Of a DNA stretch of 64,000 bases, positions 50,086 to 59,078 are shown piece by piece. The stretch lies in NCBI RefSeq assembly GCF_000731985.1, contig NZ_JNCS01000004.1:248001-312000 (forward strand), given 5' to 3'. Below the pieces are notes generated by a model. That model had not been told where the DNA came from, did no database searches, and saw only the letters and a program-made list of their open reading frames with translations. The stretch comes from Natrinema altunense (lineage in GTDB: Archaea > Halobacteriota > Halobacteria > Halobacteriales > Natrialbaceae). Numbering within the stretch: the stretch's first letter is position 1; every line of letters begins with the position of its first letter. Position numbers and translations under genes: made by a program.

Positions 50086-50487
50086 ATGCCAAAAGCAACT
50101 AACGCGGACGACTCGGACGCACCCGACGGCGTACAGATCGACCTGATCAGCGGCGAGCGAATGGCCGGAATGGCGACGATGGAGAAGATCAGGATGATCT
50201 TAGACGGCGTCCACGACGGCAACATCGTCATCTTGGAGGAGGGGCTGACGCCCGACGAGGAGAGTCGCCTCATCGAAGTGACGATGGCCGAAATCAGTCC
50301 CGACGAGTTCAACGGGATCGAGATCGAGACCTACCCCAAGTCGGAGACCCGTGACTCGTCACTGCTCGGTCGTATTATGGGGGGCGACGAGACGGAAGCG
50401 AAGCTGACGGTGATCGGGCCGGCGAACCAGATCGAGACGCTCCACAAGGACGAAACGCTCATCAGCGCGCTCGTGTCCCGTAACTAA
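50086..50487 (+). CDS. oapB: origin-associated protein OapB (DUF2073)
   Basis: A 133-residue protein with GVQIDLISGERMAGMATMEK, KIRMILDGVHDGNIVILEEG and an end reading ETLHKDETLISALVSR. This is the DUF2073 family. It lies between oapA and oapC and overlaps the oapC start by one base (TAATG). Its function is unknown. The name is shared with an unrelated bacterial OLE-RNA-associated protein, to which I see no relation. Confidence 0.9.
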   Translation: MPKATNADDSDAPDGVQIDLISGERMAGMATMEKIRMILDGVHDGNIVILEEGLTPDEESRLIEVTMAEISPDEFNGIEIETYPKSETRDSSLLGRIMGGDETEAKLTVIGPANQIETLHKDETLISALVSRN

Positions 50488-51446
50488 TGCCACATCAGTG
50501 TACGAACTGCGGCCGGACGTTCGCCGACGGTTCCAAGGAGATGCTGTCGGGGTGTCCGGACTGCGGCGGGAACAAGTTCCAGTTCGCGCCGACCACGGCG
50601 GCCGCAGCCGAATCGTCCGGCGGAGCGGGGGCTGACGGCTCCGGATCGGTCGATACCGCAAGCGACTCGGCGGACGCGTCCTCGTCCGAACCGGACAACG
50701 TCGCGACGCGCGCCGCGGAGACCGTTCGCGACTGGGTGTCGGCCGATTCCGCCGACGACTCGAGTCCGGAAGCCGCCGAACAGCCGCTGTCTGCCGGCTC
50801 GACGGCAGCCAGGGAGTCGGACCGACCCTGGCCCGCGAGCGACGATATCGACAGTGGCGATTCGGAGCCGCCATCGGACGGCGAGTTCGAGGAGTGGCCC
50901 GAGACGGCCCGACGACCCGAGGACCGGTCCGGATCGCCGACCGAGTCGACCGGCAAAGGCTCCGACGAGCAGTCCCACTCCCGAAACCCGTCGGACCGGC
51001 CATCGAGCGGTCCGACCGCGACCATGGCGGACGACGAGAACTCGGCACAGGCCGACGCCCGTAGCGAAGTCGTGCCCTCGGACGATCTCCCTACACACGC
51101 CGAGCACTCCGATAAGGGCGGAGCGGAGCACGACGGCGATGCGGGCAGCGTCGCCGGCCAGCATAGTGAAGCCGAGACCGGGGCCGGCGTCGACTCCGAC
51201 GACGCCGACCGACCTCCGGAACACGGGCGCGTCGTCAGCGAGCCGAGCGGGCAGCGCCCGTCGATCGAGGACCTCCGGGCGGAACTCAACGAGCAGTTCG
51301 AGAGCATCAAGATCGTTCGGCCGGGACAGTACGAACTCAACCTGATGGAGCTCTACAACCGGGACGAGTACATCATCTCCCTGCAAGAAGACGGACGATA
51401 CGTCATCGACGTACCGGAGTCGTGGCACGACGACGAGGACGACTGA
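50487..51446 (+). CDS. oapC: origin-associated Zn-ribbon protein OapC
   Basis: A 319-residue protein with an N-terminal zinc ribbon (CTNC at 5-8, CPDCGG at 23-28). A very long acidic, low-complexity middle follows (about 40-265). A conserved C-terminal segment reads RPSIEDLRAELNEQFESIKI and VRPGQYELNLMELYNRDEYI to the end. The zinc ribbon suggests nucleic-acid or protein contact. It completes the oapABC operon next to the origin. Confidence 0.9.
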   Translation: MPHQCTNCGRTFADGSKEMLSGCPDCGGNKFQFAPTTAAAAESSGGAGADGSGSVDTASDSADASSSEPDNVATRAAETVRDWVSADSADDSSPEAAEQPLSAGSTAARESDRPWPASDDIDSGDSEPPSDGEFEEWPETARRPEDRSGSPTESTGKGSDEQSHSRNPSDRPSSGPTATMADDENSAQADARSEVVPSDDLPTHAEHSDKGGAEHDGDAGSVAGQHSEAETGAGVDSDDADRPPEHGRVVSEPSGQRPSIEDLRAELNEQFESIKIVRPGQYELNLMELYNRDEYIISLQEDGRYVIDVPESWHDDEDD

Positions 51447-51797
51447 GCCACCGCTCGGTCACTCGGTTTGCCTCCCAGCACGGCACGGGTTGCCTCCCAG
51501 CACGGCATCGGTTCGACTGCAGTAACCCAGTTCTCGAGAACGCTTCCCGCTACTCGTTCGTCCGTCCACGACCCCTACCTGTTTGTCCGTCCACTCCCTC
51601 TACCCGTCGTCCGTCCACGCGAACCGACCGCCTCAATGGGGACGAACCGGAGGGGCCGATAGTCGCGAGAACGCGACCGCGACGGACGGACGAACCGCGT
51701 GAACTCGCGGGGACCGAAACGGGCGCTGACGGATGGCAGAGCGGGAAGCGCGACCGAGACAGATGGATTTAAGCGACGCGGAGACAACCCACCGGAC
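51447..51797. repeat. intergenic region with short direct repeats
   Basis: About 350 bp after oapC without a supported gene. TTGCCTCCCAGCACGGCA occurs twice (51468-51485, 51490-51507). GTCCGTCCAC occurs three times (51560, 51585, 51609) at 24-25 bp intervals. The right end holds a TATA-like GATTTAAG at about 51766-51773, about 27 nt before the microprotein ATG. Confidence 0.6.
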
Positions 51798-51887
51798 ATG
51801 AGCACCGCAACCAAGGTCGTTCTCACCACGGTCGCCGTATCGGCGCTGCTGTCGATCCTGCTCGTCTTCCAGAACGCGTTCGCCTGA
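51798..51887 (+). CDS. 29-residue membrane microprotein
   Basis: MSTATKVVLTTVAVSALLSI continues LLVFQNAFA and stops, a single hydrophobic helix with a short N-terminus. It is supported by a TATA-like element at the right distance for a leaderless transcript and by the one-base overlap (TGATG) with the next gene. It may be a real membrane peptide or a leader that couples translation of the downstream gene. Confidence 0.6.
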   Translation: MSTATKVVLTTVAVSALLSILLVFQNAFA

Positions 51888-52669
51888 TGTTCGAGGCTCG
51901 TGCGCTCTCGGATCGAGTCGAGGCCGTCCGGCAGGCCCACGCGCCCGACGTCCAGGTCCTCGACTGCGAGCGCGACTTCGAGACGCTGAACCCGGCAGTC
52001 GCCGAGGATCTCGGCCTGATCGTCGACGCGCTCGAGCCAGCGAGCTACCCCGCGGCCTGGCTTCCCGAGGACGCGCCGACCCTGCTCGCTCGCTACGCGA
52101 GTTCGGACCTCACCGTCGGGATGCCGGGCGACGGGAGCGTCGTCTGGACCCGCCAGACCGATCCGCCGATCGTCCTCGTCAAACCCCGCGTCGAGGGGTC
52201 GCCCGACTCGTTCGTCGATTTCCTGCTCGCCGAGGCGCTCGTTCAGGTCGATCTCGAGGTGCCCGAACACTTCATCGGCTTCTTCGAGGCGACCTATCCG
52301 GATCTCGATCGGGCGGTCGCGCTCGACCCGAACGATACCTACCAGATCGCCGCGGCACTGTTCGACGGCTGGGTCGGGCTTCGGACGCGCGCGGTCTTCG
52401 CGAACTGGCACGACGACCACCCGGAACTCGCCGCCGCGTGGCAGGACGCCGGGACCCGACTCGAGGACCGGGTCGCCGGGCTCCCGCGTGCGGTCGCACG
52501 CGGTGAGACCACGTTCGGCGATGCGACGGAGCTGGCGTGTGCCGCGCTCAAACACGCGATCGAGTTGCCGGCTCCCTTCGCCGCGCTCGATACCGAGGCG
52601 TATCTTGACCACGGCCCGGAGTACGCGATTCGGTGGGCCGAGAAAACGTTCGACTCGCTCGAGGAGTAA
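51887..52669 (+). CDS. haloarchaeal protein of unknown function
   Basis: A 260-residue acidic protein starting MFEARALSDRVEAVRQAHAP. It appears alpha/beta with a tryptophan-containing core (VGMPGDGSVVWTRQTDPPIV, ALFDGWVGLRTRAVFANWHD). No metal-binding, nucleotide-binding or membrane motif is visible. It is translationally coupled to the microprotein upstream. I do not recognise the family with confidence. Confidence 0.7.
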   Translation: MFEARALSDRVEAVRQAHAPDVQVLDCERDFETLNPAVAEDLGLIVDALEPASYPAAWLPEDAPTLLARYASSDLTVGMPGDGSVVWTRQTDPPIVLVKPRVEGSPDSFVDFLLAEALVQVDLEVPEHFIGFFEATYPDLDRAVALDPNDTYQIAAALFDGWVGLRTRAVFANWHDDHPELAAAWQDAGTRLEDRVAGLPRAVARGETTFGDATELACAALKHAIELPAPFAALDTEAYLDHGPEYAIRWAEKTFDSLEE

Positions 52670-52783
52670 CCGCCGAGGCGCTCGAGTCGTGCGCGGCTCG
52701 CCGTCATCCAGCACGGGCCACTGCCGTTGATGCCGTTCGCCGATGTCTCGCGGAGACCCGACACTCGACTACTGGGTGCCGGG

Positions 52784-53362
52784 TTAGAAGTCGGCGTCGA
52801 CGCTGCCGTCCTCGTCGAGATCGATGATCCCGTCGAACAGGGCGCGGAACTCGTCGACGACCGCCTCGTCGTGGGGCTCCTCGGAGAGGTGAAAGAGGCC
52901 GACCGCGTCGTGTTTTTCGAGCAGTTCGAGAATCCGCTCGACCGCCTCGAGGGCGTGATCGTCGCCGGCGTAATAGGCGAGTTCGGTCACGGAGTCGAAG
53001 CTGATGCGGAGTTTGCCGTCGTGCTCGTCGAGGAAGCCGTCGATGTGCTCGACGATACCGTCGACGTCGTCGGGTGCGGCGACGTAGTGGACGGTCTCGG
53101 AGGAGCGCCGCGAGTAGCCGCGTTCGATGCTGAGCGTGTCCAGGATTTCGGCGCGCTCCTCGTCGACATCGTAGTGCTCGAGTTTCTGTCTGACCTCGCG
53201 AGCGGTGGTTCGCGTGGAGACGACGAGGAAGTTGTCGGTGTCGATTTTGAGGAAGTCCGTGTCGATACGGTCGGTTTCGCCGGTGCTCGGGTGTAAGAGG
53301 AGCATCCCGGTTCCGCCGGGAACCGTTTCCGGTGTCCCGTCGATTGCAAGTGTGTAATCCAT
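52784..53362 (-). CDS. HTR-like protein with RecA/KaiC-like fold
   Basis: A 192-residue protein starting MDYTLAIDGTPETVPGGTGM. The pattern VPGGTGMLLLHPSTGETDRI, NFLVVSTRTTAREVRQKLEH, RISFDSVTELAYYAGD and VGLFHLSEEPHDEAVVDEF follows the strands of a RecA/KaiC-like domain, but the Walker A lysine is missing (GGTGM replaces GxxGxGK). I recall such proteins annotated in haloarchaea as HTR-like proteins. It is likely non-hydrolytic and regulatory. A CTTAAG TATA-like box on the minus strand lies about 27 nt upstream. Confidence 0.7.
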   Translation of the reverse strand: MDYTLAIDGTPETVPGGTGMLLLHPSTGETDRIDTDFLKIDTDNFLVVSTRTTAREVRQKLEHYDVDEERAEILDTLSIERGYSRRSSETVHYVAAPDDVDGIVEHIDGFLDEHDGKLRISFDSVTELAYYAGDDHALEAVERILELLEKHDAVGLFHLSEEPHDEAVVDEFRALFDGIIDLDEDGSVDADF

Positions 53363-53698
53363 AGTGCCGTGAACAACTTTGGGAACTCCCTTAAGCGTGC
53401 GGATGTGTCTCTCGGGGGAAGGTAGCGTCGGAAACGGAGGAAGGGTCTGAAAAACTGGCGAGGGGTGGGACAGCGCGACTCACCGAGCGTCGAATCGAAA
53501 TCCGGATGCCCACGGACTTCGATCACCGACCCTTCACTCCATATGTTTTAGGCTAGCCTAAAGAATCTATCGGTGGTTCTCATCGCAGTGAGAACGGTCG
53601 CCCGGTTCGGCCCCGGGGTCTACTCGATCCGACCCGGTTCCGACGAAAGTCGTTTCGATGCGAACGCGTTTAGGGCCGCGGCGTTCACGGGTTTGTAT
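53363..53698. other. divergent intergenic region with two palindromes
   Basis: 336 bp between the HTR-like gene and the methyltransferase. It contains the promoters of both genes, the DtxR/IdeR-like palindrome at 53547-53562 and a second inverted repeat, GTTCTCA (53576-53582) and TGAGAAC (53589-53595). A TATA-like CGTTTAGGG at about 53668-53676 fits the methyltransferase start. Confidence 0.5.
53547..53562. promoter_or_regulatory. DtxR/IdeR-type palindrome
   Basis: TTTAGGCTAGCCTAAA is a perfect 16-bp palindrome whose half site TTAGGCT matches the operator of DtxR/IdeR/SirR-family metal-dependent repressors. It lies about 120 bp upstream of the proposed methyltransferase TATA box and about 185 bp from the HTR-like start. 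Confidence 0.6.
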
Positions 53699-54379
53699 AT
53701 GAGCGTTCGCGAGGAGTTCGACGACTGGGCCTCGAGCGGCCGGGACAAGGGCATGGAAGAGCGCCACTGGCACACCGCAAAACATGCGCTCGCGCGGATG
53801 CCGATCGAACCCGGCGATACCGTTCTCGATCTCGGCTGTGGGAGCGGCTACGCCGGACGCGCGCTGCGCGATACCAAAGACGCCGGTCGCGTCTACGGAC
53901 TCGACGGTTCCCCCGAGATGGCGCGCAACGCCGCGGGGTACACCGACGATCCGGTCGTCGGCTATCTCGTCGGTGACTTCGACGAACTCCCCTTCGCCGA
54001 CGACTCGATCGATCACGTCTGGAGCATGGAAGCGTTCTATTACGCGGCCGATCCCGACCACACGCTCGCGGAGATCGCTCGAGTCCTCCGACCCGGCGGC
54101 ACCTTCTACTGTGCGGTCAACTACTACGAGGAGAACGTCCACTCCCACGAGTGGCAGGAGTTCATCACCATCGAGATGACCCGCTGGGACCGCGAACAGT
54201 ACCGCGATGCCTTCCGTGCTGCGGGGCTCTCCGTCGCCGAACAGGATACCATTCCCGACCGCGAGATCACGATTCCCGACGTGGCCGAGTTCCCCACGGA
54301 GGACTGGGATACCCGCGAGGACATGGTCGAACGCTACCGCGAACTCGGGACGTTGCTCACCGTCGGCGTCGCTCACTGA
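53699..54379 (+). CDS. class I SAM-dependent methyltransferase
   Basis: A 226-residue methyltransferase from the ATG at 53699 (MSVREEFDDWASSGRDKGME). The SAM-binding motif I is VLDLGCGSGYAGRALRDTKD, motif II contains VYGLDGSPEMARNA, and motif IV reads DHVWSMEAFYYAADP. It resembles UbiE/COQ5-type small-molecule methyltransferases; the substrate is unknown. The frame is open upstream to 53573 but that extension is not conserved-looking. Confidence 0.85.
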   Translation: MSVREEFDDWASSGRDKGMEERHWHTAKHALARMPIEPGDTVLDLGCGSGYAGRALRDTKDAGRVYGLDGSPEMARNAAGYTDDPVVGYLVGDFDELPFADDSIDHVWSMEAFYYAADPDHTLAEIARVLRPGGTFYCAVNYYEENVHSHEWQEFITIEMTRWDREQYRDAFRAAGLSVAEQDTIPDREITIPDVAEFPTEDWDTREDMVERYRELGTLLTVGVAH

Positions 54380-54516
54380 CGCGTCGGCGTCGTCTATCGA
54401 CGGCCGCCCCGTCAGCGAAAACCCCCCGGTTTCCACTCGAGACCGAGAACCACACGGGACAGGACGTACGGACGCCGATACCTCGAGTCGAAACGTACCT
54501 CTCCGGTGACGACCGA

Positions 54517-55143
54517 CTACTCGTAGCGTTCGCCGGCCGGGATCGCTACCTCGAGCCAGTTTTCCTCGGGCGGGAGCGGACAGTCAAACGTGTCGCTGTA
54601 GGCACAGAACGGGGAGTACGCGAGGTTGAAGTCCACGACGATCTCGTCGCCGTCCTCGAGTTCCCGATCCGGTTCGAGTTCCATGTATCGACCGCCCTGG
54701 TAGGTCTGCTGGCCCGTCGTCTTGTCCCGGAACGGGACGAACAGCGGCTGTTCGTTCGGACTCTCCTGCCGGTAGGCCGCGAGCGCGACGGTGCCGTCGT
54801 CGAGGTCCTCGTCCTCGCGCGCTCGCGGCTGATCGCCGCTCGCGGATACCGAGGCGCGTGGCGCCTCGCGATCGAGTTCGAACTCGAGCGTGGCGACGCG
54901 GAGGTACCGCATCTCTCGGCCCGCGGTGGTGTCCATCAGGACGACCTCGGGATCGTCGTGGACCGTCGCCGTCGCGGTCACGCGGTAGGTCGGATTGGGA
55001 GCGAAGTACTCGAGTCCCTCGAAGCCGTCCCGCGCGTCGGGCGGGATCGGCGACTGGGGATGCTCCGCGAAGAACTCGTCTTTCTCGGCGCGTTTCGACT
55101 CGAGGTCCGCGCGCCAGCGGTCGACGTCGATCGAATCGCTCAT
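54517..55143 (-). CDS. DUF1684 domain protein
   Basis: A 208-residue protein from the ATG at 55143 (MSDSIDVDRWRADLESKRAE). It has the DUF1684 landmarks: W..(D)LE.KR..KD.FF at the N-terminus, LFVPFRDKTTGQQTYQGGRY in the middle and VVDFNLAYSPFCAYSDTFDC followed by PLPPEENWL. The family is widespread and of unknown biochemistry. It stands alone between convergent and same-direction genes. Confidence 0.88.
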   Translation of the reverse strand: MSDSIDVDRWRADLESKRAEKDEFFAEHPQSPIPPDARDGFEGLEYFAPNPTYRVTATATVHDDPEVVLMDTTAGREMRYLRVATLEFELDREAPRASVSASGDQPRAREDEDLDDGTVALAAYRQESPNEQPLFVPFRDKTTGQQTYQGGRYMELEPDRELEDGDEIVVDFNLAYSPFCAYSDTFDCPLPPEENWLEVAIPAGERYE

Positions 55144-55279
55144 GGGCGGAGTAGACGACGGATCGGGGAAGGCGTTGCGCTTCGGTCCCGTTTCGAAACG
55201 CCCGTCGCTCCGAATCCGGTCGAACCCGTCACCACAGTGGTCTCGTCCTCGTCGAAGCCGTTCGTAGCCGGTTGGGACG

Positions 55280-55516
55280 TTACTCCTTGATCGTGAGCAC
55301 GCCGTTGCGCCCGGAGACCGCACTCGCCTCGGGTGGGAGTTCGAACTCGAATTGCTCGCCGTCCGCCACGATGATCGCGGTCGAGCCGACGATATCGACC
55401 GCGATGTCAGCGGCCGAACTGCCGAAGTCGACCGCGATAACGCTGCCGTCGCCGTACTCGAACGTGCGGATGACCACGTCCTGTCCGACGTTCTCGAGTG
55501 ATTGGGGAACCTTCAC
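55280..55516 (-). CDS. small Hsp20-like protein (DUF7127 type)
   Basis: A 78-residue beta-rich protein starting at GTG 55516 (VKVPQSLENVGQDVVIRTFE). The pattern GSVIAVDFGSSAADIAVDIV, TAIIVADGEQFEFELPPEAS and GVLTIKE resembles one half of an alpha-crystallin domain. I recall the family as DUF7127 in haloarchaea. An ATG two bases upstream in another frame leads straight to a stop, so GTG is the only credible start. The gene diverges from the helicase gene by about 117 bp. Confidence 0.75.
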   Translation of the reverse strand: MKVPQSLENVGQDVVIRTFEYGDGSVIAVDFGSSAADIAVDIVGSTAIIVADGEQFEFELPPEASAVSGRNGVLTIKE

Positions 55517-55633
55517 ATGGTGCCGTAGGGACTCAGCTAAGTAAAGGGTCACGCTGCCAGCAACCGATGGCGACCGATGGCGCGCGCTCCAGTCCGTCAA
55601 CGCTATGGACGGCCGACGACGAGTACGGGAAGA

Positions 55634-58009
55634 ATGACGAATTGGCGGACGGTGTTCGGCCACGCCCAGCCCTACGACCCGCAGGTCGACGGCATCGAGA
55701 CGGCTATCGATACCGGACGGGAAGGCGGGTACACCGTCATCGAAGGGGCCTGTGGCACCGGGAAGACGATGATCGCGCTCACCGCGGGGATCGACCTCGT
55801 GCGCGATCCGGACACCGACTACGAGCGCGTGCTCGTGCTGACGAGCGTCAAACAGCAGCTGCGCCAGTTCGAAGCGGACCTCGAGACGATCAACGAGAAC
55901 CTGCCCGCCGACTGGGACCCGGTTTCGGGACTCACGCTCGTCGGGAAGGCCGACGTCTGTCCGTACAACCGTGAGAACGCGGCGGGGATCGACGACGGCA
56001 CCGTCTACGATCGCTGCGAAACGCTGCGGGATCGCACCCGCGACCTCACCGGCGAGGGCGGCGATACGACGGCGAAAAACCTGGCCACCCGCGCCCGAAG
56101 CCAGCAGATCGGGCTGGCTGACAGCGGTAGCCAGTCGAAGAACACGTTCCTCGAGACCGCGGGCGAGCCCACGCCGTACCCGCCCGACCTCCCCGAGTAC
56201 GGAGAGGGTGGGCCCGTCGGAGCCGAAACGGAGTACTGCCCGTTCTACGCGCAGTACCTGTCGGACTTGCCCGACGACGAGGAAACCGGATCGGCTGCCG
56301 AGGCGGTTCCCTACGACTTCACGGACGCGGGGATGGTCACGCCCGAGGACCTGGTCGCCCGGTCGGTCACGCACGGCACCTGTCCCCACTCCGTGATGGG
56401 GGCCGCCCTCGGCGAGGTCGAGGTCGTGATCGGGAACTACTACCACGCCTTCGATCCCCGAACGGTCGGCTCCTTCACCGGCGCGCTCCTCGACGAGTCG
56501 ACGTTCGTCGTCTGCGACGAGGCCCATATGTTGGAACCGCGCGTCCGCGATCTCGTCAGCGACGGGGTCGCCGACCGCACCCTCCGGGACGCCGAAACCG
56601 AACTCTCGCGGGTCATCCAGCCGATCAAGTTCGAGCGCGAGGGTCGGCAAGCCGAAGGCGGCTCGAAGACCGCCGACGCCGACCTCGTCCGCGGGGAACT
56701 GAACGATAGCGACGTCACCTTCGAGGAACTCAATCGAACGCTCGAGTTCGTCCGGGACCTCCGCGAGGAACTCGATCGGCGGGTCACCGCACACCTCGAC
56801 CGGAACTACCGGGGCTGGCAATCGAACCTGAACGACCTTCACGACGCGGAGATCCCGCTCCGCGACCCGGGCGACCCCGCCGAGGACGAACTCTCCGAGT
56901 GGGCCAGGGAGGCGGGCTACGGCGACGCCGACTGGGTCCGCGCCGAGGCCGTCGGCGCGATCGTCGAACGCGTCCTGAACGAAGCCGAAGACGAGGATCG
57001 AACCCGCGCCGCGCCCGCCGTCGGCCGCGTGCTCGGCGAGTGGTATCGTCGTGGCCACACCGACTACTTCCGGGAGATCGAACTCGAGCGGACGTGGGAC
57101 GACACCGAGCCGCCGGAGTCGTGGCGGCGGGCCTACAACGCCCGGCTCGCCCTGCACAACTGCGTGCCAAGCGACGCCATCGGCGACCGACTCGGACACT
57201 TCGGCGGCGGCATCCTGATGAGCGCGACCCTCGAGCCGATGGACGCCTTCACCGAGGTCACGGGGCTTCAGTACCTCGCCCGCGAGGAGGACCGACCGGT
57301 CGTCGAGCGCCGGTACGGCCTGCACTTCCCCGCGGAGAACCGCGAGAGCTTCGCGGTCGCCGCGCCGAAGTACACCTACGACAATCGCGGCAGCCCGGGA
57401 GAAGACAATCCGACGCGGCGATCCTACGCCGATGCGATCGCGACGGTCGCCCGCCTCCCCGGCAACGTCCTCGTCGGGATGCCCAGCTACGCCGAGGCCG
57501 AGTGGGCCGCCGGGACCCTCGAGGACCGGGTCGAGAAGCCGGTCCTGCTCGACGCCGCGAGCGACGACGAGACCACGCAGTCGCTCAAAGACGAGTTCTT
57601 CGCGGGCGCGGGGAAGGTACTCGTCACGAGCCTCCGGGGGACGCTGACCGAGGGCGTCGACTACAGCGGTGATCGACTCGCCGCTGCCGTCGTCTGTGGG
57701 GTCCCGATCGTCAACACCTCGAGTCCGCGAACCACGGCCGTGCGCCGGGCCTACGACGACGCGTTCGGCGACGGCTTCACGTACGCACTGACCGTTCCCG
57801 CAGTCCGGAAAGCCCGGCAGGCGATCGGCCGCGTCATCCGCAGTCCCGACGACGTCGGCGTTCGCGTCCTGCTCGACGAGCGCTACGCGCGCGAGAGTTG
57901 GGATTCCGTTCGGCCGTACCTTCCCGACGACGGCGAGTTCCAGACGGTGAGCCCGGACATGCTCGACGTCGGCCTCGAGCGCTTCCGACCGCGGCTGTCC
58001 TCGCAGTAA
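55634..58009 (+). CDS. XPD/Rad3-like Fe-S DNA helicase
   Basis: A 791-residue superfamily 2 helicase from the ATG at 55634 (MTNWRTVFGHAQPYDPQVDG). It has Walker A EGACGTGKTMIAL, four cysteines for the 4Fe-4S cluster (KADVCPYNRE, DRCETL, EYCPFYAQYL, GTCPHS), the DEAH box VVCDEAHML, GGILMSATLEPM, and motif VI AIGRVIRSPDDVGVRVLLDE. It is a 5'-3' helicase of the XPD type, expected to act in DNA repair. Haloarchaea often have several such paralogues. In-frame codons upstream to 55577 are less likely to be translated. Confidence 0.92.
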   Translation: MTNWRTVFGHAQPYDPQVDGIETAIDTGREGGYTVIEGACGTGKTMIALTAGIDLVRDPDTDYERVLVLTSVKQQLRQFEADLETINENLPADWDPVSGLTLVGKADVCPYNRENAAGIDDGTVYDRCETLRDRTRDLTGEGGDTTAKNLATRARSQQIGLADSGSQSKNTFLETAGEPTPYPPDLPEYGEGGPVGAETEYCPFYAQYLSDLPDDEETGSAAEAVPYDFTDAGMVTPEDLVARSVTHGTCPHSVMGAALGEVEVVIGNYYHAFDPRTVGSFTGALLDESTFVVCDEAHMLEPRVRDLVSDGVADRTLRDAETELSRVIQPIKFEREGRQAEGGSKTADADLVRGELNDSDVTFEELNRTLEFVRDLREELDRRVTAHLDRNYRGWQSNLNDLHDAEIPLRDPGDPAEDELSEWAREAGYGDADWVRAEAVGAIVERVLNEAEDEDRTRAAPAVGRVLGEWYRRGHTDYFREIELERTWDDTEPPESWRRAYNARLALHNCVPSDAIGDRLGHFGGGILMSATLEPMDAFTEVTGLQYLAREEDRPVVERRYGLHFPAENRESFAVAAPKYTYDNRGSPGEDNPTRRSYADAIATVARLPGNVLVGMPSYAEAEWAAGTLEDRVEKPVLLDAASDDETTQSLKDEFFAGAGKVLVTSLRGTLTEGVDYSGDRLAAAVVCGVPIVNTSSPRTTAVRRAYDDAFGDGFTYALTVPAVRKARQAIGRVIRSPDDVGVRVLLDERYARESWDSVRPYLPDDGEFQTVSPDMLDVGLERFRPRLSSQ

Positions 58010-58024
58010 CGGCGACGGGAGCCG

Positions 58025-58522
58025 TCAGTCGTCGGCGTCGGCTTCCAACTCGACCGGCGATCGCGATCCGGTCCGTTCCCGGTCGGCGATCGCCCGTTCG
58101 ACGATGTCGCTGCTCCCGTACAGATCGTCGCCGGTCGGCTCGAGTCCGCCGGCCCGCTCGACGCGACAGTCGATCCCCCACGCCGCGAGCAACTCTCTGA
58201 CCGCCTCCTCGTCGTGGTGCTGGTCGTGGCCGAGGACGAGTACGTCGGGATCGATCTCGCGGATCGGGACCGAGAAATCCGTGGGATGTCCGAGCCGAGC
58301 CCGATCGACCGCTTCGAGGGCCGCGACGGCGTCGCGGCGCTGCTCGTCCGGGAGGACGGGGTCGGGCTTGTGGGCGACGCTCTCGGCGCGGGCGACGACG
58401 ACGTGGAGTTCCTCGCCCGCAGCGGCGGCTTCCTCGAGGTAGTGGACGTGGCCCGGGTGGAGGAGATCGAAGGTCCCCTGTGCGACGACGCGCGTCGGCC
58501 GTTCCGTCGATCCGTCGGTCAT
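58025..58522 (-). CDS. ribL: FAD synthase (archaeal RibL)
   Basis: Transfers AMP from ATP to FMN to form FAD. The 165-residue nucleotidyltransferase has the HxGH motif in [18 protein letters not shown] and the segment [35 protein letters not shown] follows. The usual ISSTK-like motif is replaced by [10 protein letters not shown]. The length and motif order match RibL rather than bacterial RibF. Its start overlaps the upstream membrane protein stop by 4 bp. Confidence 0.92.
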   Translation of the reverse strand: MTDGSTERPTRVVAQGTFDLLHPGHVHYLEEAAAAGEELHVVVARAESVAHKPDPVLPDEQRRDAVAALEAVDRARLGHPTDFSVPIREIDPDVLVLGHDQHHDEEAVRELLAAWGIDCRVERAGGLEPTGDDLYGSSDIVERAIADRERTGSRSPVELEADADD

Positions 58523-58827
58523 AGTGAAATCTCAGTCGTAACGCTCATATCGCTCGTTTCGGCGTATAGCGAGTACAGCAAGATAACGAATCCGACCGCA
58601 GTGACCGCGCTCTGGAGGGCGATCCCGAGCCCCACGGCATCGCCGACGAGGTGTATGCTGCCGCCCAGCACCGACCCGCCGACGATGAGGCCGACGCCGA
58701 TGGCGACCGTCCGCAGCGCCGTGGCACCGGTTCGTCGGAACGCACGGTCGGCTAGCAGTGCGATTGCGCCTCCCGCCAGCACCGTCGTCGTGTTCGCGAT
58801 TGCGATGACGAGCGCGTAGTCGTTCAT
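58519..58827 (-). CDS. three-helix membrane protein (DUF7521 type)
   Basis: A 102-residue membrane protein starting [20 protein letters not shown] at 58827. It has three hydrophobic segments (residues about 5-25, 38-60, 70-92) and ends [21 protein letters not shown] recall the architecture as DUF7521 in haloarchaea, where it is often next to winged-helix regulators; none is seen here. It overlaps ribL by 4 bp, so the two are co-translated. A 251-bp region upstream (58828-59078) holds no supported gene. Confidence 0.75.
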   Translation of the reverse strand: MNDYALVIAIANTTTVLAGGAIALLADRAFRRTGATALRTVAIGVGLIVGGSVLGGSIHLVGDAVGLGIALQSAVTAVGFVILLYSLYAETSDMSVTTEISL

Positions 58828-59078
58828 GATCGTCTCCGGATCGGCGTCGACCGCTCGCCGCGTCCGATTCGATCGCGCGAGCACCGCGGACCGACCGCAG
58901 TGGGCCGGCTGACTCGAGCAGCGGACGCCGTCGTGCGCGTTCGTGTTCGGAGCAGTCACTTGAGTGTCCCGTCCGGTTCCCGCGCCAAAGGAACTCCTCC
59001 GAAGATGTTCACGAGTCGGGAACGCGTCTCGAACCGGGGCCTTCAAGCGGAACGGTCCGAATAGCCGTACTGTCAACC

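Noticed and set aside
50086-50487. OapB as the bacterial OLE-RNA-associated protein of the same name
   Set aside because: The sequence is DUF2073 in an archaeal origin operon; I see no OLE RNA-like structure and no similarity to the bacterial protein.
54421-54500. ORB-like sequence near the end of the DUF1684 gene
   Set aside because: GTTTCCACTCGAGACC and CGAGTCGAAACGTACC each keep only part of the core and lack the G-rich end.
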